From Archangiaceae bacterium (GTDB lineage Bacteria > Myxococcota > Myxococcia > Myxococcales > Myxococcaceae), in contig JADJNS010000004.1 in NCBI GenBank assembly GCA_016714225.1, positions 669,768-733,767 of the forward strand: a stretch of 64,000 nucleotides of DNA, in the 5' to 3' direction. The position numbers and the translations under genes were made by a program. Shown piece after piece: positions 52,214 through 62,648 of the stretch. A model generated the notes under the pieces. It searched no databases, was not told where the DNA came from, and saw nothing but the letters and a program-made list of their open reading frames with translations. The first letter of the stretch is position 1. The number at the start of each line of letters is the position of its first letter.

Positions 52214-54061
52214 ATGCGGACTTTATCGATCATCTTCCTGGCTTCCTTGCTGGGGTGCGGCGGTGCCATCGCGCCGACGTGTGACCCGGTGCATTGTCCC
52301 AGCGGCTGCTGCGACCCCCTGGGGGTCTGCCAGCTCGGCACCTCGGACGGTGCCTGTGGCAGCAGCGCTGACCAGTGCGCCGTGTGCGGGTCGGGCCAGG
52401 CGTGCATCTCCCAGGCTTGCGTCACCCTCGGCACCGGCGGCGGAGGCGGCGGCGACGCCGGCGGTGCCGCAGGCGGCACGGCGGGCGCGGCGGGTGGAGA
52501 AGCGGGCGGCACCTCAGGTGGCGGCACCGCAGGTGGCGGCACCGCGGGCGGTTCGGCAGGCGGTGGCGTGGCGCCCGTCACGCTGACGTTCGCAGTGCAG
52601 GGCACCGGGCACGGCGTGATGAGCTGGAAGCTGGGCTCGACGATGGGCACCTGCCCCGGCCAGTGCAGCGCGACCGTGCCGTCGGGGACGACGCTTCACG
52701 CGACGGCGCTTCAAGACGAGCAGTCGGGCCTGACGGGGTTCGGCGCCGGCTGCGGCAGCGACCCGTTGGTCTGCGACGTCACGTACGTGACCGCGTCGCG
52801 CACGGTGACCGTGACGTTTCAGGCCCAGCCGGGCTCGCCGACGGCGCACTCGGTCTCCACGCTGCAGGCCACCGGCGCGTCGCCGCCGTCTACCGCTCTC
52901 GCAGGCGATGGCGACGGTGGGGTGCTGCTCGCGGGCAAGGTGTCGGGCATGCTCACGCTCGGGGGCACCACGCTGAGCAACACGGGCTACCTCGCCTCGC
53001 TCGCGTCTGGCACGAGCGTGCGTTGGGTCGAGAAGGTACCCCCACTGCGCGGGAGCATGGACGTGGTCGACGTCGCGACGGGCGGCGATCACATCGTCAT
53101 CGGGGGGGCGTGCAGCTCGGGCGCAGGCTTCGTCGACGCGGGCACGGCGCTCGCGAACGGGCCGTGCGTGGCGCGGCTGACGACGGCGGGCGACGTCGAG
53201 TGGGCGCGCAGCTGGGCGGCGAGCGGGCAGGTGAGCCGCGTGGCGGTCTCTGCGACCGGGCAGGTCGCGGTCGCCGGCACGGTGTCGGGGGCACTGAACC
53301 TCGGCACCGGCGCCCTGAGCGATCGCGGCGGCGGTGACTTCTTCTTCGGCCTGCTCGACGCCGACGGCGGCACGGTGCTCGCTCGGCGCGGGGGAAAGTC
53401 GTACGGCGACGAGCCGGGTGGAGTCGCCTTCGCGCCGAACGGCGACGTGCTGTTCAGCGCTCAGATCTACGGTGGCCCGGCGAGCTTCGAGACCATTCAG
53501 CTCACCCAGGCGAACTTCCAGACCGCGAGCTTCATCGCGCGCTACTCGCCGGCGGGCGTCTTCCTCAACGGCAAGGGGCTGAGCGGCCAGGTGCTCGCGT
53601 CGGACCTGCTGGTCGACGGCGCGGGCGCGGTGTACTTCGTGGGCGAGTTCGCGAACACCGTCGACTTCGGCGGCATCTCGCGCAGCGCCGGCGCCGGCCT
53701 CACCTCGCACGGCTTCGCGGTGAAGTACGACACCGCCTGGGCGGCGCAGTGGGTCGCCGACGGCTACGGCATACCGGGCCGCGGCGCGGTCGCCGCCGAC
53801 GGCAGCGTGGCGCTGGCAGGCTCGATCTCCCGCTACGCCGATTGGGGCGGCGGCTACCTGGTGAGCGACGACGGCAGCTCGGGCTTTCTCGTCAAGGTGT
53901 CGGCGAGCGGAGCCGTGCTCTGGTCGAAGCGCCTCAGCTCGGGTTACGCGTCGGGGCTCGCGTTCAGCCGCGACCGGGTCTGGGTCTCGGGCCGTGGGCG
54001 CGTGGCCGTCGGCCCGACGACCGCGACGCCGGTGAGCTACCTCATCGACTATCTGTGGTGA
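52214..54061 (+). CDS. Lipoprotein with Cys-rich head, Gly-rich linker and propeller-like body
   Basis: This 615-residue protein starts MRTLSIIFLASLLGCGG, a good lipobox. A Cys-rich module (~22-75, CPSGCCDPLGVCQL, SSADQCAVCGSGQACIS) precedes a low-complexity Gly/Ala/Thr linker (~77-125). The body includes an Ig-like domain (~125-220, VTLTFAVQGTGHGVMSW with CSATVPSGT) and then repeated propeller-type units with GGVLLAGKVSGMLTLG, VAVAGTVSGALNLGTG and VYFVGEFANTVDFGG. A surface display role is likely. No enzyme signature is seen. The 150-base gap upstream contains no other gene. Confidence 0.72.
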   Translation: MRTLSIIFLASLLGCGGAIAPTCDPVHCPSGCCDPLGVCQLGTSDGACGSSADQCAVCGSGQACISQACVTLGTGGGGGGDAGGAAGGTAGAAGGEAGGTSGGGTAGGGTAGGSAGGGVAPVTLTFAVQGTGHGVMSWKLGSTMGTCPGQCSATVPSGTTLHATALQDEQSGLTGFGAGCGSDPLVCDVTYVTASRTVTVTFQAQPGSPTAHSVSTLQATGASPPSTALAGDGDGGVLLAGKVSGMLTLGGTTLSNTGYLASLASGTSVRWVEKVPPLRGSMDVVDVATGGDHIVIGGACSSGAGFVDAGTALANGPCVARLTTAGDVEWARSWAASGQVSRVAVSATGQVAVAGTVSGALNLGTGALSDRGGGDFFFGLLDADGGTVLARRGGKSYGDEPGGVAFAPNGDVLFSAQIYGGPASFETIQLTQANFQTASFIARYSPAGVFLNGKGLSGQVLASDLLVDGAGAVYFVGEFANTVDFGGISRSAGAGLTSHGFAVKYDTAWAAQWVADGYGIPGRGAVAADGSVALAGSISRYADWGGGYLVSDDGSSGFLVKVSASGAVLWSKRLSSGYASGLAFSRDRVWVSGRGRVAVGPTTATPVSYLIDYLW

Positions 54062-54157
54062 GCCTCGGGTTGCGCGCCCGCCCTTGCGTCAGGCGCCGAG
54101 GTTTCACGCGGGCGACTGACCATCGTGTGGTCGGCGGGTTTGGTGTATCTCAAGCCC

Positions 54158-56533
54158 ATGCCACGTCGCCTCTCTGACCACGGCCCCAGGGCGCTGGACA
54201 CCGCTGCGCAGACCCCCGCGGTCGAGGCGCGACGGCCCCAGGTCGTCGAGCGCACCTCGACGTCTCCCCGGGTTCGCGGCGACGGCTACGCGACCGAAGA
54301 GGTGCGCGCCGCGCGCCCCGAGAAGACCGGAGCGATTACCGATCTGCTCGCAGACGGCCCCTTCGAGTTCCGCATGGAGCAGGGGCCCAACTCGAACCTG
54401 TTCTTGCAGTCGAGCCGCGTGGCCAGCCACGTGGTCGTCTCGAGCGAGCCGGTGGCGCGGGCGATCGCCAGCTTCCCCGCGGGCAACTCGGGAGTGGCGG
54501 TGTTCGCGGGCGCGGGCCGAAGCGAGAACCAGGGCCTCAAGCTCACCGCCGGTGCGCTGCGCGAGGGGCAGGCGCCGGCGGGCAGCCAGGCGATCTCGTT
54601 CGAGCTGATCGCCTCGAAGCAGGGCTTCGTGCTCGACCAGGTGGTGCTCGACTCGCTGCGCTCGGTTCGGGAGATCACCGAGGGCAACGGCAGCGCGCTC
54701 GAGCTGCTGCAAGAGCAGCGCGAGCGGGTGGCGGCCCCGCGCATCGAGCAGCAGGCCGACCAGACGGTGCTCACGCTGCAGCGCCAGAACCTCGACGGCA
54801 AGACGTTCGAGCTGACCCTTCACTTTCCCGCGGGCACGCGGGTCGAGGTGAGAGAGGGCGCGGTGCACGTCGCCGGCAGCGGCAAGGGCCCGCTCGAGAT
54901 GCGGCTCGACGCGCAGGTGCCGTACCCGCCGATGAACCCGCTGCCCTTGAGCGAGATGCTGAGCCCGCAGGCGGTGCGCCGGCTCGAGCAGCTCGACCCG
55001 CGCGACCCCAAGACCACCCAACTGCGCGACGCACTGCGTGCGCTGCAGTTTCTCTCGTTTCGCGAGGCCCACGGCCCCGACGGCACAGCGGTGCCGTACT
55101 CCGAGCTGCTGGCCGGCTCGTGGCGGTTCCAGACCTACTTCGGCCGCGACACCATGCTCACCGCGATGATGCTCGAGCCGATGCTGACCCCAGAGGGGCT
55201 CGAGATCGCGCTGGGCAGCGTGCTCGATCGCATCAACGCACAGGGGCAGGTCGCCCATGAAGAAGACATCGGGCCGTTCGCCGAGCGGCAGCAGCTGCTC
55301 GAGGGCGACGTGGCTGCGGCGCGCGAGCAGAAACCCGTCTTCGACTACAAGATGATCGACGGCGAGATGATGCTTCCGCTGCTGCTCGAGCGGTACGCGA
55401 AGCTCGCTTCGCCCGAGCGCCTGCGCGAGGTGTTGGGCAAGCCGACTCCGAGCGGCGGCACGCGCCTCGAGGCGCTGCGCAAGAACGTCGACTTCCTGGT
55501 GGAGCAGGCGGGCAAATACGACGGCTCGCCGAAGTCGTTGCTGCGCATTCTCGACGGCGAGCACGTGGGTGACTGGCGCGACTCGAACGCGGGGCTGGGC
55601 GGCGGCGTGTACCCCGGCAGCGTCAACGTCGACCTGGTGCCGAACGCGCTGGGCGCGGCGGCGCGGGTGCTGAGCCAGCTGGGTGAGCAGGCTCCGGCGG
55701 GGCTCGAGGCGGCGCTGAAGAGGTGGTCGTCGGCGAACGGGCACTTCGAGGTTCGCCTCTCGCCCGAAGAGCTGCGTGCCCGGCTGAAGACCTTTCTCGA
55801 GCTGCCCTCGAACGCGGGGCAGCGCGAGCGGCTGCTCGGGCTGCCGCTGGGCAAAGACGCCCAGGGCTCCGAGGTGGTGGTCGAGCGGTTCCTCTCTGGC
55901 GCCACCCCGGTGGCTCTCCAAGAGGGCTATTCGTTCACCGCGCTGGCGCTCGACGAGCGGGGCGCGGCCGTGCCGGTGCCGAACTCCGACGGCGCGCTGC
56001 GCATGTTCCTCGGCGACCCTCCGATGGCGGAGCTCGAGAAGATGCTGCCGGTGCTCGAGCTGCCGTACCCCCTGGGGCTGATGACGCCGGCGGGGCTGCT
56101 CACCGCGAACCCGGCGCTGGCGCACGACACGGTGGTGACCTTGCCGGCGAACGACGGCACCGAGCAGCGCCACCCGCTGACCCGCTGGCTCGATCGGGCC
56201 GGCTACCACGGCAGCGTGGTGTGGGTGTGGCCGCAGCAGATGATGCAGCTGGGGTTGATTCGGCAGATCGAGCGGCTGGCCGGCGAGCCCTCGGCGGCTC
56301 CGGTGGTCAAGCGCATGCGGGTGGTGCTCGACGCGCTGCGCGGCGCGAGCGAGCGGGCGGGTGAGCTGGCCGGCGCCGAGCTCTACACCTTCGACGATGA
56401 GGGCCGGGCGACGGCGCTCACCCAGGCGATGGGCTCGGAGACCGAGGCCAACGCGGCGCAGCTGTGGAGCACGGTCGGGCCGGCGGTCGAGCTGGCGTAC
56501 CAGCAGATGTGCGAGAAGCTGCTGTACCGCTGA
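54158..56533 (+). CDS. Six-hairpin-glycosidase-like protein
   Basis: This 791-residue protein has a basic, disordered N-terminus (~1-60), a beta-rich region (~65-270) and a large helical domain. The helical domain opens SWRFQTYFGRDTMLTAMML, continues INAQGQVAHEEDIGPF and contains DWRDSNAGLGGGVYPGS and LQEGYSFTALALDE. A beta-sandwich followed by an (alpha/alpha)6 barrel with a GRD segment near its start resembles GH15/GH63-like or glycogen-debranching-type glycosidases. I see no export signal, so the substrate may be intracellular. Catalytic acids cannot be assigned with confidence. It stands alone between convergent-free flanks. Confidence 0.5.
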   Translation: MPRRLSDHGPRALDTAAQTPAVEARRPQVVERTSTSPRVRGDGYATEEVRAARPEKTGAITDLLADGPFEFRMEQGPNSNLFLQSSRVASHVVVSSEPVARAIASFPAGNSGVAVFAGAGRSENQGLKLTAGALREGQAPAGSQAISFELIASKQGFVLDQVVLDSLRSVREITEGNGSALELLQEQRERVAAPRIEQQADQTVLTLQRQNLDGKTFELTLHFPAGTRVEVREGAVHVAGSGKGPLEMRLDAQVPYPPMNPLPLSEMLSPQAVRRLEQLDPRDPKTTQLRDALRALQFLSFREAHGPDGTAVPYSELLAGSWRFQTYFGRDTMLTAMMLEPMLTPEGLEIALGSVLDRINAQGQVAHEEDIGPFAERQQLLEGDVAAAREQKPVFDYKMIDGEMMLPLLLERYAKLASPERLREVLGKPTPSGGTRLEALRKNVDFLVEQAGKYDGSPKSLLRILDGEHVGDWRDSNAGLGGGVYPGSVNVDLVPNALGAAARVLSQLGEQAPAGLEAALKRWSSANGHFEVRLSPEELRARLKTFLELPSNAGQRERLLGLPLGKDAQGSEVVVERFLSGATPVALQEGYSFTALALDERGAAVPVPNSDGALRMFLGDPPMAELEKMLPVLELPYPLGLMTPAGLLTANPALAHDTVVTLPANDGTEQRHPLTRWLDRAGYHGSVVWVWPQQMMQLGLIRQIERLAGEPSAAPVVKRMRVVLDALRGASERAGELAGAELYTFDDEGRATALTQAMGSETEANAAQLWSTVGPAVELAYQQMCEKLLYR

Positions 56534-56593
56534 GGGCGGGCGTTCTCTTGGGAGTGCTGCGCGCGCCGCCCCGCGGTGATAGAGCGCAAGCCC

Positions 56594-57738
<1,145 letters not shown>

Positions 57739-57742
57739 ACGA

Positions 57743-58246
57743 ATGACCACTGCACTGTGCATCGCGCTCGCGCTGTCTCTGGCCGGCGCTGGGGCGAAGA
57801 AGAAAGAGACCACCTCGGCCACTCAGAAAGACGCGATCAAGGGCGCCATCGCGGCGGACAAGAGCGAGGGCAGCGCGGCCGCCGACGGGGGCACCGCCGC
57901 CGCCGACGCGCCGCCGCGCGAGGGGCCCGACGTGTCGAAGATGCCGTTCACGCCCGAGAGCGTGAAGACGGTGGTGGCGTATTGGCAGCCGCGAATTCAG
58001 ACCTGCTACGAAGAGACGCTCGCCGCGAAGGACAAAGACGTGCAGGGCACGCTGCACACCAAGTGGGTGGTGAGCCCCGACGGCATCGTGAAGAAGGCCG
58101 AGGTGATCAAGAAGGGCACCACCCTCAAAGATCCCAAGCTGCACGAGTGCGTGGTCACGGTGCTCTCGTCGATGACCTTCCCCAAGACGGCGACCGGCAA
58201 GGATCAGCCGATCGAGTTTCCGTTCAACCTGAAGGCCGTGCACTGA
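57743..58246 (+). CDS. AgmX/PglI C-terminal-domain protein
   Basis: This 167-residue protein has a signal peptide (LCIALALSLAGAGA), a Lys/Ala/Asp-rich stretch, and a C-terminal domain (~75-167). The domain has VVAYWQPRIQTCYEETLAAK, GTLHTKWVVSPDG, HECVVTVLSSMTFPK and a single pair of cysteines. This is the AgmX/PglI-type (TonB-C-like) domain found repeatedly in myxobacterial envelope and gliding-motility proteins. Localisation is probably periplasmic. It is inserted four bases after an acyl-CoA dehydrogenase gene and four bases before another, so it is in the same operon, an unexpected combination. Confidence 0.78.
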   Translation: MTTALCIALALSLAGAGAKKKETTSATQKDAIKGAIAADKSEGSAAADGGTAAADAPPREGPDVSKMPFTPESVKTVVAYWQPRIQTCYEETLAAKDKDVQGTLHTKWVVSPDGIVKKAEVIKKGTTLKDPKLHECVVTVLSSMTFPKTATGKDQPIEFPFNLKAVH

Positions 58247-58249
58247 AAA

Positions 58250-59398
58250 ATGGACTTCACGCTCACCGAGACCCAGACGTTGATTCGCGACACCGCGCGC
58301 AAGGTGGCGCGCGAGGTGGTGGCTCCGCAGGCGCGCGCGGTCGATCGCGAAGAGCGGTTTCCCAAAGAGGTCTACACGCAGCTGGGCGAGCTGGGCCTGC
58401 TGGGGGTCAACGTGCCCGAGGCCTACGGCGGGGCCGAAGCGGGCGTGGTGTCGTACGCGCTGGCGATGATGGAGATCTCTGCCGCCTGCGCCTCGACGTC
58501 GGTGGGCATGGCGGTGACCAACATGGCCGCCGAGCTGATCTGCACCTACGGCACCGAAGAGCAGAAGAAGAAGCACGTCACCGCGCTGGTGAGCGGGCGG
58601 GCGGTGGCCGGGGCGTTCGCGCTGTCGGAGCCCCACGCGGGCTCTGACGCAGGGGCGCTGCGCACCAGCGCGACCAGGAAGGGCGACCGCTGGGTGCTCA
58701 ACGGCGCCAAGCAGTGGATCACCAGCGGCGCGTACGCCGGGGTGATGGTGGTCTGGGCGCGCACCAGCAGCGAGGGCAACAAGGGCCTGTCGTGCTTCAT
58801 CGTCGAGGGTGGCACCCCGGGGCTCATCGTGGGGCGGGCGGAAGACAAGATGGGGTTGCGGGGCTCGAACACCGTGCCGCTGACCTTCGAGAGCTGCGAA
58901 GTGCCGCTCGAGAACCTGCTCGGCCGCGAGGGCGACGGGTTCAAGCTGGCGATGGTGGCGCTCGACGGTGGGCGCATCGGCATCTCGGCGCAGGCGTGCG
59001 GGGTGGCCCGCGCGGCGCTCGAGGCCTCGGTGCGGTACGCGAAAGAGCGCAAGGCGTTCGGTCAGCCGATCGCCGAGTTCCAGGGCCTCAGGTGGATGAT
59101 GGCCGACATGCAGACGCGCCTCTCGGCGGCCGAGCTGCTCTGTCTGCGCGCGGCGCAGCTCAAAGAGGCGAAGCGGCCGTTCTCGCGCGAGGCCTCGATG
59201 GCGAAGCTGTTCTGCTCCGAGACCTCGAACTGGGTGTGCGATCGCGCGGTGCAGATTCACGGCGGCTACGGCTACATCGACGAGTTCCCGGTCGAGCGGT
59301 ACCTGCGCGACGCGCGGGTTCAGACCATCTACGAGGGCACCAGCGAGATTCAGCGGCTGGTGATCGCTCGCGAGATCTTCAAGGCGGTGGGTGCATGA
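58250..59398 (+). CDS. Acyl-CoA dehydrogenase, short-chain type (intact)
   Basis: This 382-residue flavoenzyme has MDFTLTETQTLIRDTARKVA, FALSEPHAGSDAGAL, NGAKQWITSGAYAGV, CEVPLENLLGREGDGFKLAM, QIHGGYGYIDEFPVERYLRD and IYEGTSEIQRLVIAREI, where the Glu near 362 is the catalytic base. It is close in form to butyryl-CoA or short-chain dehydrogenases and is a paralogue of the gene at 56594. Electrons usually pass to ETF, whose genes are not here. Its stop overlaps the ATG of the next gene. Confidence 0.94.
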   Translation: MDFTLTETQTLIRDTARKVAREVVAPQARAVDREERFPKEVYTQLGELGLLGVNVPEAYGGAEAGVVSYALAMMEISAACASTSVGMAVTNMAAELICTYGTEEQKKKHVTALVSGRAVAGAFALSEPHAGSDAGALRTSATRKGDRWVLNGAKQWITSGAYAGVMVVWARTSSEGNKGLSCFIVEGGTPGLIVGRAEDKMGLRGSNTVPLTFESCEVPLENLLGREGDGFKLAMVALDGGRIGISAQACGVARAALEASVRYAKERKAFGQPIAEFQGLRWMMADMQTRLSAAELLCLRAAQLKEAKRPFSREASMAKLFCSETSNWVCDRAVQIHGGYGYIDEFPVERYLRDARVQTIYEGTSEIQRLVIAREIFKAVGA

Positions 59399-60735
59399 GA
59401 GCGTTCGCGTTGATGGCGTTGGTGCTGGTGGCGTGCGGCTCGAAGCCGACCCCGATGAACGACGCCGGCCCGATGAATGAAGACGCCGGCGCCGATGCGG
59501 GCGTCGACGCCGGCCGACCGCGCGGAGACGACCCGCCCTCGGGGTGGACGGTGGCGCTGCCGTACCCGGCCGATGCGGGGGTGAGCGCGCGCTTCGGGGT
59601 GGGGGCGTCGCTGGCGCTCGATCAGTACGGGCAGCCGATGATCGCCGCGCTGGTGGTCGACCCGAACTCGGACGGGGTGCAGGCCGACAACCGGCTGGTG
59701 TTCACCCGGTGGGACGGGGTGGCCAGGGCCTGGCAGGCGCCGATCACGCTCGAGGTGGTGGGCAGTGTCGACGTGAACAACCCGGGGCGCCCGGTGTCGC
59801 TGGCGCGCAACCCTGGCAGTGGGGTGATCGGCGTGGCGTACCTCAACGAGAGCGGCGTGGTGCGGTATGCCCACTCGGAAGACGAGGGCGCGCACTTCTC
59901 GCTCGAGACGGTGAGCGCGGCGGTGAGCGACTCGAGCGTGCTGTCGAACCCCGTGATCGCCTACGCCGGAGACGTGCTGCACCTGGCCTACGACGCGCGC
60001 CCCACCTGCGGCGCCGGCGCGTGCGGGAAGATCATTCACCGCCAGCGCACCGGCTCGGGAGCGTTCGCCGACGACGAGGTGCAGGGCTCGCTCAAGGCGC
60101 GCGACTGGCCGTTCGCGATGGCGCTGACCGCCAGCGGCGAGCCTGCGTTCGCGTTCTTCAGCGACGACACCGCGGGCGCGGTGACGCTGTCGTACGTGAG
60201 CGCCGGCTCGACCCAGACCATCGCGTCGAGCACGGTGCTGGTCGACGCGGTCGCCAAGACGCCGTCGGTGAGCCTGACCCTCGAGGGCGGCACCCCGCGG
60301 GTCGCCTTTCACCTGCTGTCGGCCACTGAGGCCGATGCGCAGCTGTGGTTCTCTGAGAAGGGCGCCAGCGACTGGTCGGCTCCGGTGGCGCTGCCGCGCA
60401 ACGGGCCGGTCGGCATGCTCGACTCGACCCAGTGGTACCAGGCGATCGTCTTCGACGGCTCGAAGGTCGACGTGGTGGCGAACTTCGCGCGCGCGGGCAC
60501 GGTCGGGCAGCAGTGCGGTGGCCCGAAGCTGTACCGCACCGCTCCGGGTGGCACCTGGGGGCAGCCGTGCCACCCGCTCGAGGCGGGCGGTGTGACCGTG
60601 CACGCGCTCAATCAGGGTGGCAGCTGGGTCAGCATGGCGGCGCACAAGCCGGGCAAGCTCACCATCGCGCTCGACTACGAGCAGCGCGGCAACCCCACCA
60701 TCGGCGGTGGGGTGATCGTCTACCGCGAGCCTTAG
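59395..60735 (+). CDS. Lipoprotein with propeller-like repeats
   Basis: This 446-residue lipoprotein (ALMALVLVACGSKP) has a DAG-rich linker (~20-45). The body has repeated units such as NPGRPVSLARNPGSGVIGV, SEDEGAHFSLETVSAAVS, DWPFAMALTASGEPAFAFFS and TPSVSLTLEGGTPRVAF, which are typical of sialidase/BNR-like or seven-bladed propellers. One Cys-containing loop (CGAGACGKI) is visible. No active-site signature is present. ATGA overlap couples it to the acyl-CoA dehydrogenase, though a functional link is doubtful. Confidence 0.7.
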   Translation: MRAFALMALVLVACGSKPTPMNDAGPMNEDAGADAGVDAGRPRGDDPPSGWTVALPYPADAGVSARFGVGASLALDQYGQPMIAALVVDPNSDGVQADNRLVFTRWDGVARAWQAPITLEVVGSVDVNNPGRPVSLARNPGSGVIGVAYLNESGVVRYAHSEDEGAHFSLETVSAAVSDSSVLSNPVIAYAGDVLHLAYDARPTCGAGACGKIIHRQRTGSGAFADDEVQGSLKARDWPFAMALTASGEPAFAFFSDDTAGAVTLSYVSAGSTQTIASSTVLVDAVAKTPSVSLTLEGGTPRVAFHLLSATEADAQLWFSEKGASDWSAPVALPRNGPVGMLDSTQWYQAIVFDGSKVDVVANFARAGTVGQQCGGPKLYRTAPGGTWGQPCHPLEAGGVTVHALNQGGSWVSMAAHKPGKLTIALDYEQRGNPTIGGGVIVYREP

Positions 60736-60747
60736 GCGGCCCGTCGT

Positions 60748-61179
60748 TCATGAGGGGGGGCTCGAGGCAGCCTTCGCGCTGCGCGCCCTGCTCAGGGTGC
60801 TCGGAGGCGTGACGGTGAGGAACCACAGGGCGATCAGCGCGTCGAAGATCATGCAGCCCCATGACGACGTGGGCATGAACGGCCAGATGGGGTGGCCCCA
60901 GAAGTGGTGCACCACGTCCCACGCCGAGTGGAGCAGCCACCCCACCGCCACGAACCGGTACGAGACCATCGCGCGGTACACCACCGGCAGCAGCAGGGCC
61001 GGGTAGGCGAGCTCGAGCACGCCCAGCCCGCCCCCGCTCAGGTAGACGCCGCCGGCCCCGGCCACCAGCACCGCGTTCAGCCTCAGCCGCAGGGGCTCGC
61101 GCACCCGTGAGGCCAGCAGCACGAACACACCCGCCGCCAGCGCGGGGCCCAGCGAGTCCATCACGTCGGAGGGGATCAT
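60748..61179 (-). CDS. DUF6010-like integral membrane protein
   Basis: This 143-residue protein has about four membrane segments: GPALAAGVFVLLAS, LNAVLVAGAGGVYLSGGGL, LAYPALLLPVVYRAM and CMIFDALIALWFL. A His-rich segment (LLHSAWDVVHHFWGHPIWPF) is characteristic of the DUF6010 family; function is unknown. The ATG at MIPSDVMDS was chosen. It is divergent from the regulator gene with almost no gap, so the regulator probably controls it. It is convergent with the preceding lipoprotein gene. Confidence 0.7.
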   Translation of the reverse strand: MIPSDVMDSLGPALAAGVFVLLASRVREPLRLRLNAVLVAGAGGVYLSGGGLGVLELAYPALLLPVVYRAMVSYRFVAVGWLLHSAWDVVHHFWGHPIWPFMPTSSWGCMIFDALIALWFLTVTPPSTLSRARSAKAASSPPS

Positions 61180-61182
61180 GGG

Positions 61183-62205
61183 GTGGTGAGCCTGGCCAAG
61201 GTGGGGCATGCTCGGCGAGTGGCTCGAAAGACATCGTTCGTAGGAATCTCGCCAAACCGGCCGCACCCGGTCGCCGTGCTGGCCTTCGATGGCGTGGTGC
61301 TGGGAGACCTCGCCGCGCCCTGTGAGCTGTTCGGCCGCGCCCGGCACGCTTCGGGCGCGCTGGCCTACCGGGTGCGGGTCTGCTCGGCGCGGCCCGAGGT
61401 GAAGGCGGGCCTGGTCGCGCTCTCGACCCGCTGGCGGCTGTCGGCGCTGGCCCGGGCCGAGACGATCATCGTCCCCGGAGTCGAGGAGATCGGCGGGAGC
61501 CTGCCGGCGCCAGAGCTGCGGGCGTTGAGGCGGGCCATCGCGCGCGGTGCGCGGGTGGCGTCGATCTGCACCGGCGCGTTTCTGCTGGCCCAGACCGGTG
61601 CGCTCGATGGGCTCACCGCGACCACCCACTGGCGTGCCGCGGCCGAGCTCGCGCGCCGGCACCCGCGCGTCGCCGTCGACCCGTCGGTGCTCTACGTCGA
61701 CAACGGGCGCTTGCTCACCTCGGCCGGCGCTGCCGCCGGTATGGATCTGTGCCTGCACCTCATTCGCCGCGATCTCGGCGCTGTCGCCGCGGCGGCGGTG
61801 GCGCGCGATGCGGTCATGGCGCCCGAGCGCTCGGGCGGGCAGGCGCAGTTCATGGTGGGCCCTGAGCCTGCGGGCGACGAGGCTTCTTCTCTCGGTACGC
61901 TGCTCGCCTGGCTCGAGGCGCACCTGGCTGAGCCTCTTCACCTCGAGGCGATCGCCCGCAAGGCCGCGATGAGCACGCGGACCTTGAGCCGGAGGTTTCG
62001 CGAGGGCGTCGGGGCGACTCCTGCGGCGTGGGTCAACGAGAAGCGGGTGCGGAGGGCTCAGCAGCTGCTCGAGACCAGCTCGCTCTCGGTCGAGCGGGTC
62101 GCTGCCGGGGTCGGGTTCGGCTCGGCCACCGTGCTGCGGGAGCATTTTGGACGGGTGGTCGGAACTACGCCCACCGCCTATCGACGGGCGTTCTCGGTGC
62201 GGTGA
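61183..62205 (+). CDS. GlxA/FtrA-type transcriptional regulator (DJ-1/PfpI plus AraC HTH)
   Basis: This protein of up to 340 residues has a DJ-1/PfpI-like sensor domain (~28-200) with VAVLAFDGVVLGDLAAPCEL, the elbow ASICTGAFLLAQTG and TATTHW. The AraC/XylS double helix-turn-helix (~240-340) reads LHLEAIARKAAMSTRTLSRR and VERVAAGVGFGSATVLREHF. The elbow has the ICTGAF form typical of these regulators. The true start is uncertain: the GTG used almost touches the divergent gene, and a GTG at 61219 is likely. It probably regulates the divergent membrane protein gene. The effector is unknown. Interspersed element copy C follows the stop. Confidence 0.85.
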   Translation: MVSLAKVGHARRVARKTSFVGISPNRPHPVAVLAFDGVVLGDLAAPCELFGRARHASGALAYRVRVCSARPEVKAGLVALSTRWRLSALARAETIIVPGVEEIGGSLPAPELRALRRAIARGARVASICTGAFLLAQTGALDGLTATTHWRAAAELARRHPRVAVDPSVLYVDNGRLLTSAGAAAGMDLCLHLIRRDLGAVAAAAVARDAVMAPERSGGQAQFMVGPEPAGDEASSLGTLLAWLEAHLAEPLHLEAIARKAAMSTRTLSRRFREGVGATPAAWVNEKRVRRAQQLLETSSLSVERVAAGVGFGSATVLREHFGRVVGTTPTAYRRAFSVR

Positions 62206-62213
62206 GGTGGGGT

Positions 62214-62322
<109 letters not shown>

Positions 62323-62360
62323 TGCGTGGCTCTTGAGAGAGCTCGTGTGCTCGTTCTTCT

Positions 62361-62648
62361 TTATTCCGGTGCCGACTCGCCCAGGCACGCGCTCACGCTC
62401 ATGCAGTCATGCGGGGCCTTGGCCAGGCAGGTGTTTACCTTGCGCAGCGCGCCCACGCCGTAGCGGAGCAGATCTTGTTGGCGGCCTTCGAGGCAGTCGC
62501 GCATCGGCATCGCCGACTCTCCGCACTCGGTGGCCAGGCGATCGCAGATCGACTCGGCGGTGGTGTTGCTCCACCACAGGCCGAACACGGCGCCGCCGCC
62601 TGCGCCGAGCAACAGGACGATCGCGCAGAGGAGCAGCTTCGCTTTCAC
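62361..62648 (-). CDS. Small membrane-anchored Cys-rich protein
   Basis: This 95-residue protein has one N-terminal membrane helix (LLLCAIVLLLGAGGGAVFGLWW). A helical, Cys-rich domain follows with six cysteines in paired spacing (ICDRLATEC, RDCLEG, NTCLAK, HDCMSVSACLGE). It is probably periplasmic and disulfide-bonded. It starts on a GTG overlapping the stop of the PHP-domain gene (GTGA), so the two are co-expressed. I do not recognise a family. Confidence 0.65.
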   Translation of the reverse strand: MKAKLLLCAIVLLLGAGGGAVFGLWWSNTTAESICDRLATECGESAMPMRDCLEGRQQDLLRYGVGALRKVNTCLAKAPHDCMSVSACLGESAPE

